Made by a program: the position numbers and the translations under genes. From NCBI GenBank assembly GCA_946811695.1, contig OX328124.1:84014923-84078922 (forward strand): a stretch of DNA of 64,000 nt, in the 5' to 3' direction. This document shows, in pieces, positions 62,537 through 64,000 of this stretch. The notes under the pieces are model-generated. The model was not told the origin of the DNA. It worked only from the letters and a program-made list of their open reading frames with translations, and searched no databases. Source of the DNA: Gonocerus acuteangulatus (lineage: Eukaryota > Arthropoda > Insecta > Hemiptera > Coreidae). Every line of letters starts with the position of its first letter. Position 1 is the first letter of the stretch.

Positions 62537-62785
62537 TATTCAATATGTAATTTAAAGTAACGAACTGTAAGCACTATATGTCAGGACGGTTAACATGGCG
62601 ACACCTACGGAGAACGTGGAGTGTTCGATTGACTTAATTTGGTAGTTTATTACGGGAGAAGGATAAGAAATGACAAAGAGGAATTACTTATTTTTAGGGG
62701 CGTTCCAGGGCATTTATTTACTAATTTAAACGCGCGAAGCGAGGATTTTGTGTTTCATTTGGTTACTCTACATACTAGTAGATAT

Positions 62786-62838
62786 CGGCGCTAATAGCAA
62801 AATAGTTGATGCGTCGTTAAAAAACGAAAAAAAAAAAA
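62786..62838 (+). mobile_element. Tail-only retroposon with perfect 12-bp target duplication
   Basis: The insert begins at CGGCGCTAATAGC, pairs CGGCG (62786-62790) with CGTCG (62812-62816, one G-U pair), and continues TTAAAAAACG and an A-tract. ACTAGTAGATAT lies directly before (62774-62785) and directly after (62839-62850). It has no SINE head or body: 31 bases of hairpin plus an A-rich tail make up the whole insert. It starts at the same hairpin base as the insert at 31449-31496. Confidence 0.82.
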
Positions 62839-62850
62839 ACTAGTAGATAT

Positions 62851-63255
62851 ATGAAAAATTACAGCTGGGATATAGGTAGCTATAATTTTTAATTATTTGT
62901 GCCTTATGTTTTGGGGAAAATACTCTATTATATATGGGAATTTTTCCATGGCATTTAAACAAAATATATAGTCAATTATTATAACCCACGTCCAATTCAA
63001 TGAATCCTTTAAGTAGCAAGAAATGCATCATTGGAAACAAGGAAATGACCTAACGTGACCCTTGAATGTTATAGAACAGTTGTGCACAGAAGGGACGCAG
63101 ACATAGCATTCTTAATAACCTTCCGGCTTTGCAAACATGCAATGCCTTAAAGGCGTATAAGGGCAAAATCCATTCAAGTTCCTACCTGCAAAATGCAATA
63201 GTAATAACATAACCAGTTTGGTGGCCATCTGTACCACCTGATAATTTTTCTTTAC
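62851..63255. other. AT-rich non-coding stretch
   Basis: I see nothing recognisable here. Confidence 0.5.
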
Positions 63256-63309
<54 letters not shown>

Positions 63310-63310
63310 G
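63256..63310. repeat. (TA)n microsatellite
   Basis: TA tract with two TG interruptions near its right end. Confidence 0.9.
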
Positions 63311-64000
63311 TATAAAGGGTAACTTTACAGTTTTATTCGCAAATAGATATTCTCAAGTGCAAGTCATCTCTTAGCAAATGGTTAAAATACCTCTATCTCC
63401 AGGCGAACATCGTTGTGAGAGGTTCCCAACTATTTACCTTAGAAAGCTTTTATTATTTTTACCATGACGATTTGTAATTAATTTTATAATATTTCTACGA
63501 CACATTCAGAAGAACCGATCCGTCGGAAAGGATCAAAAGACTTGAAACCTTTTCTCGAATTCTCCCCTCGGCGTGGGCGTTAAATGGCGATAAGAGTTCG
63601 GAGGTGTACCCCTGACAGGAAGACACGTCCAGGAGGACTACGTAAGCGGAAACGCTGATCAACTCCCTCCGACTCCTTCTTAATCAGATATGTACTAAAT
63701 GCCAACACGGCTAAGAACATTATTATGTGTCTCGCGCAAGCCGGCAGCTAGCCCCGTGTTTATACTCGGTAATACTAGCACGCGGCCATTCCACACCTAG
63801 CACCGCACGGGGTATCTCCTTCTCCCTTTACTATAGGCTAATCAAGAAAAAAGTATAAATCTACATTTTTTTAAAAATAAAAAATAAATAAAAATTCATA
63901 ATTACACTCTATGTAACAAAAATATTATTATGAGAGACATATTTTTACCAGAATAAGGTATCCGGGTAAAAAATGACAAACTAATTACGTTGTAATGCAA
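63311..64000. other. Non-coding stretch with GC-rich patch 63490-63840
   Basis: The patch includes GCGTGGGCG (about 63572-63580), which equals the known EGR-type zinc-finger site, and otherwise unique sequence. No exon or repeat identified. The window ends in AT-rich DNA. Confidence 0.4.

Overview
This window looks like an AT-rich nuclear segment from an invertebrate animal, most likely an arthropod. It has no operons or dense coding. It has long (TA)n and poly(A/T) tracts, many small inverted-repeat DNA elements with intact target duplications, tRNA- and 5S-rRNA-derived SINEs, and only two exon-like coding segments. I cannot name the species or phylum with confidence. Open frames of 60-150 codons occur throughout, but most run through repeats or AT-rich sequence, and none except the two exons shows splice-site or protein-family support.

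Gene content. Two minus-strand internal exons are supported: 49154-49338 (61 codons, rich in Pro, Gln and Ser) and 29307-29436 (43 codons). Both have good acceptor and donor sites. The first ends in phase 0 and the second starts in phase 0, so they could be consecutive exons of one gene with a 19.7-kb intron. I do not recognise the protein. On this reading the rest of the window is intron or flanking DNA.

Mobile elements, left to right: a hAT-like MITE with an 8-bp duplication (65-490); a full-length tRNA-derived SINE (8193-8393); MITEs at 10845-11219 and 20706-21011; a 338-bp palindrome with hammerhead-ribozyme-like cores (27938-28275); a tail-only retroposed fragment (31449-31496); a second tRNA-SINE family inserted with a 13-bp duplication into a 5S-derived element (36447-36740); a 2.6-kb hairpin whose arms carry about five ~143-bp repeats (38831-41476); two copies of a CATGGGCGTA-ended MITE (46078-46262 and 52536-52815); a 2-kb TA-flanked element full of ATTATTGACA motifs, with a 5S-derived SINE nested in it (56515-58487); a 1.6-kb foldback with CAGGGTGTCCCA ends (58641-60249); a MITE at 62271-62536; and a second tail-only retroposed fragment (62786-62838).

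The most interesting signal is the SINE 3' tail. tRNA-derived and 5S-derived SINEs end in the same kind of small hairpin followed by (T)TAAA. The stem bases differ between copies but still pair (CGGCG/CGCCG, CGTCC/GGACG, CGGCG/CGTCG). Two further insertions consist of almost nothing but this hairpin plus an A-tract, each flanked by its own target-site duplication and each starting at the same base of the hairpin. This suggests that one LINE machinery recognises the hairpin, and that the hairpin alone may be enough to be retroposed.

Between repeats lie patches of higher GC (for example 8750-9130, 13290-13490, 23700-24290, 33090-33500, 43000-43560, 53580-54080, 55300-55700, 60420-60680, 61750-62110 and 63490-63840) in which I find neither a repeat nor an exon. 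They are candidates for conserved non-coding DNA, but only comparison with a relative could show this.
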